Assembly: GCA_023419055.1 (NCBI GenBank)
Contig: JAEZYO010000335.1
Location: 1-13,048 of the forward strand
Length of the DNA: 13,048 bases
Direction: 5' to 3'
Source: Pseudomonadota bacterium
GTDB taxonomy: Bacteria; Myxococcota; Polyangia; Polyangiales; Polyangiaceae
Part shown: positions 6,354 through 13,048 of the stretch, one piece after another
Layout: every line of letters begins with the position of its first letter
Numbering within the stretch: position 1 is the stretch's first letter
Notes under the pieces: model-generated
What the model was told of the DNA's origin: nothing
What the model saw: the letters and a program-made list of their open reading frames with translations, nothing else
Databases searched by the model: none
Program-made: the position numbers and the translations under genes

Positions 6354-7193
6354 ATGAGACCCCTGTCCGGCGCGCGGCCACGACGAAGAGTTGAATCCCT
6401 AGCCCTACTTGGGCTCCTGATTTGGGGTACTACGGCATGTGGTGCGGTGTACCCAGAGGTCGCGACGACGGTGACTTCTCCCCCGCCGGGTCTCGACCTC
6501 AAGCCGCCGCCTCCCGAGGATCTCCTCTACGTTCAGTTCGCTTCCGCAGAGATCCCCAAGCGCACGCGCGACGGACGTCAATGGGACTCGGTCGGAGGTG
6601 AGGCCCCCGACGTGTTCGCGAAGCTCATCGTCGACGGCCGTGACCTCATCGTGACGCCCATCCAGTCGAACACGCTGCGCCCGACCTGGCCCGATCAGGT
6701 GCGCGCCAATTACCGCATTCGCAAGGGCGCGCAGGTGCGGCTCCAGCTCTGGGACTCGAACCCGATCAACAATCACCCGGTCTGCGCGGAGAAGATTCGC
6801 GCGCTGCACGACGAGGCAGAGACGGGTCGGACGCTCGACGTGGAGTGCGCGAGCGGCGCGCGCGTGAGCCTGATCGTCGAGCGGGCGCACGCGAAGCTCG
6901 GGCTCGGCCTGTACTACGAGCTCCGGAACGAGGACATCGGCGTGACCCGCGTGCTCGCGGAGTCTCCCGCGGCGCGAGCAGGGCTCAGGGTGGGGGACCA
7001 GGTCCTGGAAATTCAGGGTGAGCCGGTGAAAAATCTCGAAGAAGGCCGCGCTCAGAGCCTCATCAACGCGAACGCGAGCGTGGGCGTCAAATTCAAGGTC
7101 AAGCACCTCGACGGCCAGATCGTGGACATCGTGGTGAAGAGCGGCCCCATCTACCCGCTGGTCACTGAGGACGTGCCGCTCGATAGTCATTGA
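6354..7193 (+). CDS. Lipoprotein with C2-like and PDZ domains
   Basis: A 279-residue protein with a long basic n-region (RPRRR), a hydrophobic stretch LALLGLLIWG and Cys29 in TTAC as candidate lipidation site (position -3 is Thr, so the lipobox is imperfect). A Pro-rich linker (SPPPGLDLKPPPPE) follows. Residues about 56-180 read like a C2 sandwich: APDVFAKLIVDG, then SNTLRPTWPDQV (compare the C2 motif NTLNPxWNE), then RLQLWDSNP. Residues about 183-272 are a PDZ domain, with LGLGLYYEL as the peptide-binding loop and VLAESPAARAGLRVGDQVLEI as the classic core. There is no protease domain, so it is more likely an envelope adaptor that binds C-terminal peptides than a DegP-type enzyme. It lies 19 bases after the diiron-type gene and ends at or just before the next start, as part of the same operon. 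Confidence 0.78.
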   Translation: MRPLSGARPRRRVESLALLGLLIWGTTACGAVYPEVATTVTSPPPGLDLKPPPPEDLLYVQFASAEIPKRTRDGRQWDSVGGEAPDVFAKLIVDGRDLIVTPIQSNTLRPTWPDQVRANYRIRKGAQVRLQLWDSNPINNHPVCAEKIRALHDEAETGRTLDVECASGARVSLIVERAHAKLGLGLYYELRNEDIGVTRVLAESPAARAGLRVGDQVLEIQGEPVKNLEEGRAQSLINANASVGVKFKVKHLDGQIVDIVVKSGPIYPLVTEDVPLDSH

Positions 7194-7207
7194 GCGTCCC
7201 ATTGCCC

Positions 7208-8107
7208 ATGTCCCCTAGAACTCTCCTCGTCCTCGAAGGCCGTCACGGCGTGCTCTCCGTGCGCGGCCCGGATCGCAAGTCCTGGCTCAACGGCGTCGTC
7301 ACGTGCGACGTGAACGCTCTGGCCCCCGAGCGTGGCGCGGTGGGACTCTTTCTGAACAAACAGGGCAAGGTGCGGACGGACCTGGTCCTGGTGGAAGGTG
7401 GGGAGCAGATCTTTTTGCGCGTTGCGCCGGAGCGAGCCTCCGCGCTGTTCGCGGAGCTCGACCGCATGCTCGTCATGGAGGACGCCGAGCTCACCGATCG
7501 CAGCGCGGAGCTCGCGTTCCTTTCGCTACACGGCCCCCGAGCTTTGGAGTTTGCCCAGAAGGTTCACGCCGCGCTCGCTTACGGTCGCGTCGAACAAACC
7601 GAAGTCGAGGACGTCGCCCTGGTCGTTCCCCGCGCGGAGCTCGAGGCGGTCGCGGACGCGCTCGTGGCCCTCGGCGCCGAGCGTGACGACGGATGCGGCT
7701 GGCTGTCGCTGCGAGTGGCGAACGGGTGGCCGGAGTTCGAAGTAGACTACGGGGACTCGGACAACGCCCACGAGGCCGCCCTCGATCGGCGCGCCGTCTC
7801 CTGGTCCAAGGGCTGCTACCTCGGCCAGGAGGTCGTGTGCATGCAGGACATGCGCGGCAAGGTGAAGCGACGAGTCGTCCCGTTCGAGCTCGGCGGCTCC
7901 GAGCTCCCTCAGCCGGGCGTCGAGGTCAGCTCCGCAACCGGCGAGAGCATCGGCCGGGTGACGAGCGCGGTGCAAACCGAGGCCGGGCGAGTCCTCGCCC
8001 TCGGCATGCTGAAGGCGCCTCACTTCGAGCAGGGCAGCGTGGTTCGAGTGGGAGCGGCCGAGGGGCGCGTCCTCGGAGTTCACACCGCGTCATCCGGGAA
8101 GGCATGA
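7208..8107 (+). CDS. ygfZ: YgfZ/GcvT-like tetrahydrofolate-binding protein
   Basis: A 299-residue protein, close to the E. coli YgfZ length of about 326. The N-terminal RGPDRKSWLNGVVTCDV and LFLNKQGKVRTDLVL blocks are the folate-binding core shared with aminomethyltransferase GcvT. The family signature KGCYLGQE occurs at residues 201-208 with the conserved Cys203, followed by a C-terminal barrel (RVTSAVQ, LGMLK). YgfZ proteins act in the cytoplasm with tetrahydrofolate to keep certain Fe-S enzymes such as MiaB active; that role is known for the family and inferred here. The ATG at 7208 was preferred; a TTG at 7190 would overlap the previous stop (TTGA) and add six residues. Neither has a clear Shine-Dalgarno. 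The neighbouring cysteine synthase fits a link to cysteine and Fe-S supply. Confidence 0.87.
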   Translation: MSPRTLLVLEGRHGVLSVRGPDRKSWLNGVVTCDVNALAPERGAVGLFLNKQGKVRTDLVLVEGGEQIFLRVAPERASALFAELDRMLVMEDAELTDRSAELAFLSLHGPRALEFAQKVHAALAYGRVEQTEVEDVALVVPRAELEAVADALVALGAERDDGCGWLSLRVANGWPEFEVDYGDSDNAHEAALDRRAVSWSKGCYLGQEVVCMQDMRGKVKRRVVPFELGGSELPQPGVEVSSATGESIGRVTSAVQTEAGRVLALGMLKAPHFEQGSVVRVGAAEGRVLGVHTASSGKA

Positions 8108-8141
8108 CCGGAACGACGGCTTTTGGTAGCGTCGCCTTTCA

Positions 8142-9101
8142 ATGAGCTCCACCAGTCAGGGTAAGGACCAACCGGAAAGCCGCGTGACCGAGAAGGGCCT
8201 CCGGGTCGCGGACGACGCGCTCGGGCTGATCGCGAACACGCCCTTGGTTCGTCTCGGCCGGGTCGGGCCGCAGGGTGGGGCGACGGTGTGGGCCAAGTGC
8301 GAGTTTTTGAACCCCGCCGGCAGCGTCAAGGATCGCCCGGCGCTCTCGATGATCGCCGCCGCGGAGCGGAGCGGCGCGCTCAAGCCCGGCGCCACCATCG
8401 TCGAAGCCACCAGCGGCAACACCGGCATCAGCCTGGCCATGATCGCCGCCGTGCGCGGCTACCGCTGTGTTTTGGTGATGCCGGAGGACATGAGCCTCGA
8501 GCGTCGCTACATCCTCCGCGCCTACGGGGCCGATATCGTCCTCACCCCGGCGACGGACGGCATGGCCGGCGCGGTTTCGCGCGCGACCAAGGTGCTCGAA
8601 GACACGCCGAACTCCTTCATGCCGAGCCAGTTCAGCAACTCGGCGAACCCGCTCGCCCACGAGAACGGGACCGCGCTCGAGATCCTGGAGCAGACGAACG
8701 GGGAGGTCGGCGCTTTCGTGGCCGGCGTCGGGACGGGCGGAACCGTCACGGGCGTGACCCGGACTCTGCGGAAAAAGCTCGGGAAATCGGTGCTCGTGGT
8801 CGCCGTGGAGCCCGCCAGCAGCGCGGTGCTCTCGGGTAAGCCCGCGGGGATGCACGGCATCCAGGGCCTCGGCGCCGGATTCATCCCGGAGATCATCGAT
8901 CGCTCGCTCATCGATCGCGTGTTCGAGGTGAGCGACCCCGCGGCCGAGCGCATGGCGCGCCGGCTAGCCCGAGAAGAGGGCCTGCTCGTCGGTCCCTCGT
9001 CGGGGGCGAACGTCCACGCGGCGTGTGAGATCGCGCAGGAGCTCGGTCGCGGCAACGTCGTCACCATCCTGTGCGACTCGGGCGAGCGTTACCTCTTCTA
9101 A
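8142..9101 (+). CDS. cysK: PLP-dependent cysteine synthase (O-acetylserine sulfhydrylase)
   Basis: A 319-residue protein of fold type II PLP enzymes. Lys63 in NPAGSVKDRP is the Schiff-base lysine. TSGNTG (90-95) binds the substrate carboxylate, GVGTGGT (195-201) holds the PLP phosphate, and CDSGERYL near the C-terminus supplies the Ser that contacts the pyridine nitrogen. The opening ALGLIANTPLVRL is typical of CysK/CysM. The enzyme joins sulfide to O-acetylserine to give cysteine in the cytoplasm. There is no CBS domain, so cystathionine synthase is less likely; CysM or an O-phosphoserine-using relative cannot be excluded without comparing the substrate loop. About 20 residues precede the family's usual start. 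The ATG at 8142 has no good ribosome site, and a GTG at codon 15 is an alternative. It lies 34 bases after the ygfZ-like gene and is last in the operon. Confidence 0.93.
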   Translation: MSSTSQGKDQPESRVTEKGLRVADDALGLIANTPLVRLGRVGPQGGATVWAKCEFLNPAGSVKDRPALSMIAAAERSGALKPGATIVEATSGNTGISLAMIAAVRGYRCVLVMPEDMSLERRYILRAYGADIVLTPATDGMAGAVSRATKVLEDTPNSFMPSQFSNSANPLAHENGTALEILEQTNGEVGAFVAGVGTGGTVTGVTRTLRKKLGKSVLVVAVEPASSAVLSGKPAGMHGIQGLGAGFIPEIIDRSLIDRVFEVSDPAAERMARRLAREEGLLVGPSSGANVHAACEIAQELGRGNVVTILCDSGERYLF

Positions 9102-9180
9102 GAGTCGCCGAGCGCCCGGGCTGCTGCACGGGATACGCGCGCTTCGAAAGTAAGCTCTCCTTTCCGAATCCGAGTGCGCC

Positions 9181-9214
9181 GGCGCGTGTCGCAAAATGAT
9201 TCACGACACGCGTC
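9181..9214. repeat. Inverted repeat with 11-base arms
   Basis: CGCGTGTCG (9183-9191) pairs perfectly with CGACACGCG (9204-9212). Adding G9182-T9213 (wobble) and G9181-C9214 gives 11 pairs around the 12-base A/T-richer loop CAAAATGATTCA. It lies 80 bases after the cysK stop. With no T-tract it is either an unusual terminator or a protein binding site. Confidence 0.6.
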
Positions 9215-9315
9215 TCGAATCGACGACGTGATCCGCTCCGCCTCCCGGGATCGAACGACTCACTCCATCGTGACGAGTATCGACCGATCGCGTTCACGGC
9301 GCGCGGCCCTGGGGA

Positions 9316-9342
9316 ACCACGTCGGAACCCATTCGACGTGGT
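9316..9342. repeat. Inverted repeat with 11-base arms, small loop
   Basis: ACCACGTCG (9316-9324) pairs perfectly with CGACGTGGT (9334-9342). One G-T and one A-T pair extend it inward to a five-base loop ACCCA. It is 150 bases upstream of the large lipoprotein start and could be an operator or a leader-RNA stem. Confidence 0.6.
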
Positions 9343-9492
9343 GGTCACCGCCCGAGCCCTCCCCACAAAAGTGCGGAAACGACACCAATGGCACGCATCG
9401 ACGTCTGACTTGTGTGCCAGAATGACAATTCGTCCGAGCGGGTTGGGCTGAGAGTCGCCCCCCGAACGGCCTTTCATTGCCTTGGTGCCAGC

Positions 9493-12400
9493 ATGAAGTT
9501 GAGAGCCATCAATCTTGGTCTGCCTGGTTTGGTGAGTGTGGTCGCTGCCTTCGCGTGCGGAGGTAACCCAGAAGTCGCGGGTAAGAACGACCTCAGCGCT
9601 GGCGGCACGTCGAGCAGCGACGGCGGTACGTCGAACAACACCGGCGGTACCGTTCACGTCGGCGACGGAGGTGACGACTCCGGCGGAACCAGCAGCGGCG
9701 GTTCGAGCAACGGCAACTGCGGCGGCGAGACGTGCGGCCTCGGCCAGCGCTGCGAGACCGACAAGAAGGGTAAGCAGAGCTGCGTCGACAACGCGTGCGA
9801 CGACCTCGAGTGCGATGACAGCGAGGAGTGTCAGCCCGCGCCCGGCGGCGGCAACTACTGCTCCGACAACTCGTGCGACGGCGACGTCGACTGCCCGATC
9901 CATCGCTTCTGTGACGACGGGATCTGCGTCGACGACACCTGCACCGCGGGTGAGGCCAAGTGCGACGGCGACACCGTCGTGCTCTGCAGCTCGAACGGCG
10001 GCAAAGAAGAGCCCGCTCCCTACGTCTGCGAGAGCGCGGGCTACTACGACAGCGAGTGCAAGGACGAAACGCCGGGCCTCGCCGGCTGCAGCTGCGAGGA
10101 CGACTGGGATTGCCCGAACTTCACCACGTGTGAAGTGGGCGCGTGTGTCGGCACCGGTAAGGAGCCGACGTGCACGCTCGAGCCGGAAGAATTCGCCGAC
10201 CTCCTGCCGGAGCGCGAGTTTCACTGGGGCGGCGAGAGCAGTACGAACCAGACCGCGACGGGCAAAGCCTTCCCCTGGTCGTCCCAGGTCGTCAGCACGC
10301 CGATGGTCATCAACCTCGATGACGACAACGGCGACGGCAAGATCAACGAGCTCGATTTCCCCGAGATCGTGTTCATGACCTATCACGGCGGCGAGCCCGG
10401 CGATCAGGGCGTCGTGCGAGCCGTGCATGGTGGCGGGCCCAACAAGGGTGAAGATTACTTCGCCCTCTGCAACACCACGCACTGGTTCGAGGGCGACGCC
10501 GTGCTCGAGGATTGCAACGGTGCGACCGACGGCGACGGCCGCGACGACGCGCTCGGCCGTTCCGGAGGCTCGGTGGCCGCGGGTGACCTCGACTACGATG
10601 GCGTGCCCGAGATCGTGGTCCCCATCGAAGGCGGCGGGATTCAGATTCTGAACAACAAGGGCGAGATCATCACGACCAGCGCGCTCGGGCTCTGGCCTTC
10701 GGGTAGCGATTGGAAGTACCCCGCGCCCGCCATCGCGAACCTCGACTTCAAGGGGCTCGCCGAGATCGTGGTCGGTAATCGCGTCATCAAGCTCAAGCTG
10801 GATAACAAGAAGATCGTGATCGACAAGGTCTTCACCGGCAACAAGACGGCCGGCACGCAGGCTCATTTCGGGTGGGTCGACGAGGACGGCACGGCCAACG
10901 ATCGCTGGGATCGCGATCCCGACCATCACGGCCCGATGGTGTGCATCGCTGATCTGAAGCCGGAGCTAAACGGGCTCGAGATCGTGGCGGGCACCGCGGT
11001 GTACCGACTGCCGGATGACTTGGCCGGGAACGCGCTCGAGCTGGTCTGGGACGGTAAGACCAAGAACGCCGAGCTCGATAATGAGCATCGAGAGGGGCTC
11101 TGCGCAGTGGCGGACGTGCTCGGCGCGGGCAGCGCCGCGGGCCCCGACAGTCCGCTCGATGGCCAGCCCGAGGTCATCGTGGTGGCCCAGGGCAACCTGC
11201 TCGTCTTCGACGGCGGAACGGGCGATCTTCTCCGCTACGACGATCTCAACGGCACCCCCGACGAGGGGACGCAAGACGGCCTGGGCGATCGCGGCGGTGG
11301 TGCTCCGAACGTGGACGACTTCGACGGCGATGGCTTCCCCGAGATCGCGACCGCGCTCGAGAAGTTCTACGCGGTGATCGACTTCCAGCCGACCTCGACG
11401 GCTTGTCCGGCGTGGCCCGCGGCGATGAGCAAGACTGCCGACCCGCCATCCGGCGCCGATCCGCTGGCCCGCAACCCCGGTACTGACACGTGCGATGGCG
11501 ACGACGACTGCGCTGTCGGCGCGGTCTGCAACACTCGCATCGGTGAGTGCGTCTGCCTCCACAACGGCTGGAAGCGCACCACCGAGGACGACTCGAGCCG
11601 CACCTCCTCGTCGAGCGTGTTCGACTTCAACGGCGACGGCGCCGCAGAGGTCGTCTACAACGACGAGTGCTACTCGCGCATCTACGAGGGCAAGAGCGGG
11701 CTCGTTTACCTTCAGATCCCGTCGCTCAGCCGCACCATCAACGAGAACCCGGTGGTGGCGGACGTGGACAACGACGGTAACGCCGAGATCATCTTCCTCA
11801 ACAACAACGAGACGCGCCAGTGCGGCGAAGATCCTCTAGCGGCCACCAAGGACGAGTCACCCGGCACGGTGGATCGCGAGTCGCTTCCGAACGGCATCGA
11901 CGTCTACGGTGATCCCAGCGACCAGTGGGTGGCCGCGCGCCGGATCTGGAACCAGCACTCGTATCACGTCACCAACGTGACCGAGGGCGGCAGCATCCCG
12001 TCCCACGAGCCCGAGAGCTGGAAGCCGCTGAACGGCCGCCTCTACAACACGTACCGCTCCCAGCCGCGTCAGTACAACGTCGCGCCGGATCTCGCGCTGA
12101 CGGCGATCCAGATCTCGTCGCCGGACGCGGCGTGCGGCTCGCTCTCCGACACGATCCAGATCGTGGTCGAGGTGCGAAACCTCGGCGATCTGCGCGTTGG
12201 TCCGGGCGTCATCCTCACCTACGAGGGGTCCTGGGGCATCGACACGGAGGAGCTGCTCGACGGCGGGGGTGACCCCATCACCTTCACGCTCGACAAGAGC
12301 CTCGAGCCGGGCGCGTCGACGCTCGTCACGGTCGAGTACGACGTCGGCGACAATGAGGACCAGGAAGGCCTTCCGGACTCGGTGATCGTCACCATCGACG

Positions 12401-12810
12401 GCGACAACAAGGAGCGGGAGTGCGTCGAGGGCAACAACGACATCGAGGGTGACGTCGAGGCCGGCGCCGAAGTCGCCGATCTTCGCCTCGAGATCGACTC
12501 GGCCACGGGCTGCGCCGCTCCCAAGGTCAAGCTGACCGTTTACAACGACGGCTCCGCTCCGGCCGAGGACGTGCTCGTTCACCTGTACGCCGGTGATCCG
12601 AGCCAGGGCGGCACCAAGATCGGTCAGGTCACTGTCGACGGCCCGATCGAGGCCGGCGAGAGCGAGACCGTCACCGTCACGCTCGATCCGATCGCGCTCG
12701 ACATCACGATCTGGGGCATTGCCGATCCGACGAACTCGATCATCGAGTGCAACGACGCCAACAACGTGACCGAAGGCCCGGACCTCGATTGCGACACCGG
12801 CGTGAAGTAA
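9493..12810 (+). CDS. Large Cys-rich FG-GAP-like and CARDB-domain lipoprotein
   Basis: A 1105-residue protein. A signal peptide (residues 1-21, MKLRAINLGLPGL...) ends at Cys22 in AFAC, a plausible lipidation site. Residues about 23-74 are a Gly/Ser/Thr/Asn-rich flexible linker with repeated GGT. Residues about 75-228 are Cys-rich with EGF/Dickkopf-like spacing (CGLGQRC, CDGDVDCPIHRFC), and a related short module recurs at 667-688. Aspartate motifs of FG-GAP/VCBS blades sit at about 276-282 (DDDNGDG), 365-370 (DLDYDG), 608-614 (DDFDGDG), 711-716 (DFNGDG) and 757-762 (DVDNDG), most followed by an EI or EV strand. They suggest a calcium-stabilised beta-propeller. Two CARDB-type Ig-like domains fill about 865-980 and 995-1097, each with Cys near the ends. 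This is a surface or envelope adhesion-type protein by architecture; its ligand is unknown. The ATG at 9493 is required for the signal peptide; only GGTG (9484-9487) precedes it. Confidence 0.87.
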   Translation: MKLRAINLGLPGLVSVVAAFACGGNPEVAGKNDLSAGGTSSSDGGTSNNTGGTVHVGDGGDDSGGTSSGGSSNGNCGGETCGLGQRCETDKKGKQSCVDNACDDLECDDSEECQPAPGGGNYCSDNSCDGDVDCPIHRFCDDGICVDDTCTAGEAKCDGDTVVLCSSNGGKEEPAPYVCESAGYYDSECKDETPGLAGCSCEDDWDCPNFTTCEVGACVGTGKEPTCTLEPEEFADLLPEREFHWGGESSTNQTATGKAFPWSSQVVSTPMVINLDDDNGDGKINELDFPEIVFMTYHGGEPGDQGVVRAVHGGGPNKGEDYFALCNTTHWFEGDAVLEDCNGATDGDGRDDALGRSGGSVAAGDLDYDGVPEIVVPIEGGGIQILNNKGEIITTSALGLWPSGSDWKYPAPAIANLDFKGLAEIVVGNRVIKLKLDNKKIVIDKVFTGNKTAGTQAHFGWVDEDGTANDRWDRDPDHHGPMVCIADLKPELNGLEIVAGTAVYRLPDDLAGNALELVWDGKTKNAELDNEHREGLCAVADVLGAGSAAGPDSPLDGQPEVIVVAQGNLLVFDGGTGDLLRYDDLNGTPDEGTQDGLGDRGGGAPNVDDFDGDGFPEIATALEKFYAVIDFQPTSTACPAWPAAMSKTADPPSGADPLARNPGTDTCDGDDDCAVGAVCNTRIGECVCLHNGWKRTTEDDSSRTSSSSVFDFNGDGAAEVVYNDECYSRIYEGKSGLVYLQIPSLSRTINENPVVADVDNDGNAEIIFLNNNETRQCGEDPLAATKDESPGTVDRESLPNGIDVYGDPSDQWVAARRIWNQHSYHVTNVTEGGSIPSHEPESWKPLNGRLYNTYRSQPRQYNVAPDLALTAIQISSPDAACGSLSDTIQIVVEVRNLGDLRVGPGVILTYEGSWGIDTEELLDGGGDPITFTLDKSLEPGASTLVTVEYDVGDNEDQEGLPDSVIVTIDGDNKERECVEGNNDIEGDVEAGAEVADLRLEIDSATGCAAPKVKLTVYNDGSAPAEDVLVHLYAGDPSQGGTKIGQVTVDGPIEAGESETVTVTLDPIALDITIWGIADPTNSIIECNDANNVTEGPDLDCDTGVK

Positions 12811-12836
12811 CGAAAGCCGCGAAAGCGCGGTGACTC

Positions 12837-12871
12837 ACGGGCCGTCTGCTCTCCGAGTAGGCGGCCCGTTT
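12837..12871 (+). terminator. Strong intrinsic terminator after the large lipoprotein gene
   Basis: Bases 12837-12851 pair with 12855-12869 over 15 positions, including two G-T wobbles (core GGGCCG with CGGCCC), around a three-base loop TCC. A short T stretch (TTTGCTT) follows. The stem lies 26 bases after the stop codon. A small 5-pair hairpin CCGCG-AAAG-CGCGG (12817-12830) precedes it. Confidence 0.82.
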
Positions 12872-12906
12872 GCTTGGCAGCGGCCTCGGATTCGAGGCTT
12901 GGGACG

Positions 12907-12931
12907 CCAAAGTCAGGCGTCCGGGACACGA
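12907..12931 (+). repeat. Diverged copy of the terminal repeat
   Basis: These 25 bases match 12989-13013 at 21 positions, sharing CCAAAGTC at the left and GACACGA at the right. The offset of 82 bases is close to four 21-base periods, so this may be a decayed outer unit of the array at the window end. Confidence 0.4.
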
Positions 12932-12973
12932 TGTCGGCCGATTGGGCGCGAAGGCGTTTGATGGGGGCGCAAA

Positions 12974-13048
12974 TCGGGCTTCTGTGACCCAAAGTCTGCC
13001 GTCTGTGACACGAACTCTGCCGTCTGTGACACGAACTCTGCCGTCTGT
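12974..13048 (+). repeat. 21-base tandem repeat array, running off the window
   Basis: Units at 12995-13015 and 13016-13036 are identical; a third starts at 13037 and matches for all 12 bases left in the window. The unit begins TCTGCCGTCTGTGACACG. A diverged unit at 12974-12994 keeps 15 of 21 bases. The unit contains GTGACAC, a short odd palindrome, and its length is a multiple of three. Period 21 without unique spacers excludes a CRISPR array. Confidence 0.85.

Larger units (their letters stand above)
9102..9492. other. 391-base intergenic region with two inverted repeats
   Basis: No convincing gene lies here: open frames are composed of Arg/Ser-rich translations with no conserved motif, and composition is less GC-skewed by codon position than in the flanking genes. 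It contains a GCCCGGGC palindrome at 9114-9121 and the two hairpins listed separately. It also holds three copies of the heptamer CGACGTG (9224-9230, 9334-9340, and inverted at 9318-9324). The promoter of the large lipoprotein must lie here, but no clear -35/-10 pair was found; GACAAT at 9424-9429 is only a partial -10 match. Confidence 0.5.

Noticed and set aside
9174..9425. Possible 83-residue protein in the leader of the large lipoprotein
   Set aside because: It starts at GTG with no ribosome site, runs through both inverted repeats, and has a random-looking Arg/Ser/Thr composition.
9401..9438. Promoter at TTGTGT (9410) for the large lipoprotein
   Set aside because: No -10-like hexamer occurs at 16-18 bases; GACAAT is too close to it and has no -35 of its own.
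9061..10929. Minus-strand open frame of 622 codons over the leader and the first part of the large lipoprotein
   Set aside because: Its translation is low-complexity Ala/Val/Arg with no domain, and it mirrors the repetitive GC-rich Cys-rich coding region on the other strand.
12624..12992. Minus-strand open frame of 122 codons at the window end
   Set aside because: It overlaps the end of the large lipoprotein gene and the terminator stem, and shows no signal peptide, motif or ribosome site.
12974..13048. CRISPR array
   Set aside because: The repeats are directly adjacent with no unique spacers, and no cas gene is present.

Overview
The window reads as a chromosomal segment of a high-GC myxobacterium, most likely of the order Polyangiales (Sorangium/Polyangium side). 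This is inference. It rests on GC-rich third codon positions almost throughout, many lineage-type lipoproteins, a Cys-rich FG-GAP/CARDB surface lipoprotein, and small ketoacyl-synthase-like proteins. No mobile element, tRNA, rRNA or CRISPR array was recognised.

Layout. (1) 1-2666, plus strand: the 3' end of a ketoacyl-synthase-like gene without the catalytic Cys. It overlaps at TTGA with a second gene encoding a complete, active-looking ketoacyl synthase fused to a degenerate half-synthase. Together they look like the tail of a type II fatty-acid/polyketide cluster, possibly aryl-polyene-like, whose remainder lies upstream of the window. Two consecutive hairpins (2670-2723) follow. (2) 2745-3221, plus: a small NTF2-like lipoprotein, convergent with (3) a three-gene minus-strand operon, 5365 to 3237. 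That operon encodes a class II glutamine-amidotransferase-fold protein that has lost its nucleophile and oxyanion residues, then an NTF2-like lipoprotein, then a single-pass membrane protein. (4) 5366-5587: a divergent control region holding a -10-like box for the minus operon, a TTGACA box for the plus operon, and four copies of the hexamer CCGAGT, two of them forming a perfect 13-base palindrome. (5) 5588-9101, plus: four closely spaced genes, namely a haem-oxygenase-fold diiron-type protein, a C2-like plus PDZ lipoprotein, a YgfZ/GcvT-like folate-binding protein and a cysteine synthase. (6) 9102-9492: a 391-base leader with two strong inverted repeats. (7) 9493-12810: a 1105-residue lipoprotein with a Gly/Ser/Thr linker, Cys-rich modules, FG-GAP-like calcium-type motifs and two CARDB domains, followed by a strong terminator hairpin. 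(8) 12974-13048: an exact-copy 21-base tandem repeat array running off the end.

How the parts may work together (inference). The plus operon joins cysteine synthesis (CysK), a YgfZ-type protein linked in other bacteria to Fe-S enzyme maintenance, and a candidate diiron oxidase, which would fit sulfur/iron/oxidative metabolism. The divergent minus operon probably makes a glutamine-binding or structural pseudoenzyme with two envelope proteins, and may be co-regulated through the CCGAGT sites. The most unusual items are the inactive amidotransferase with its operon, the CCGAGT operator cluster, the fused double synthase, the paired hairpins ahead of the large lipoprotein, and the terminal repeat array.
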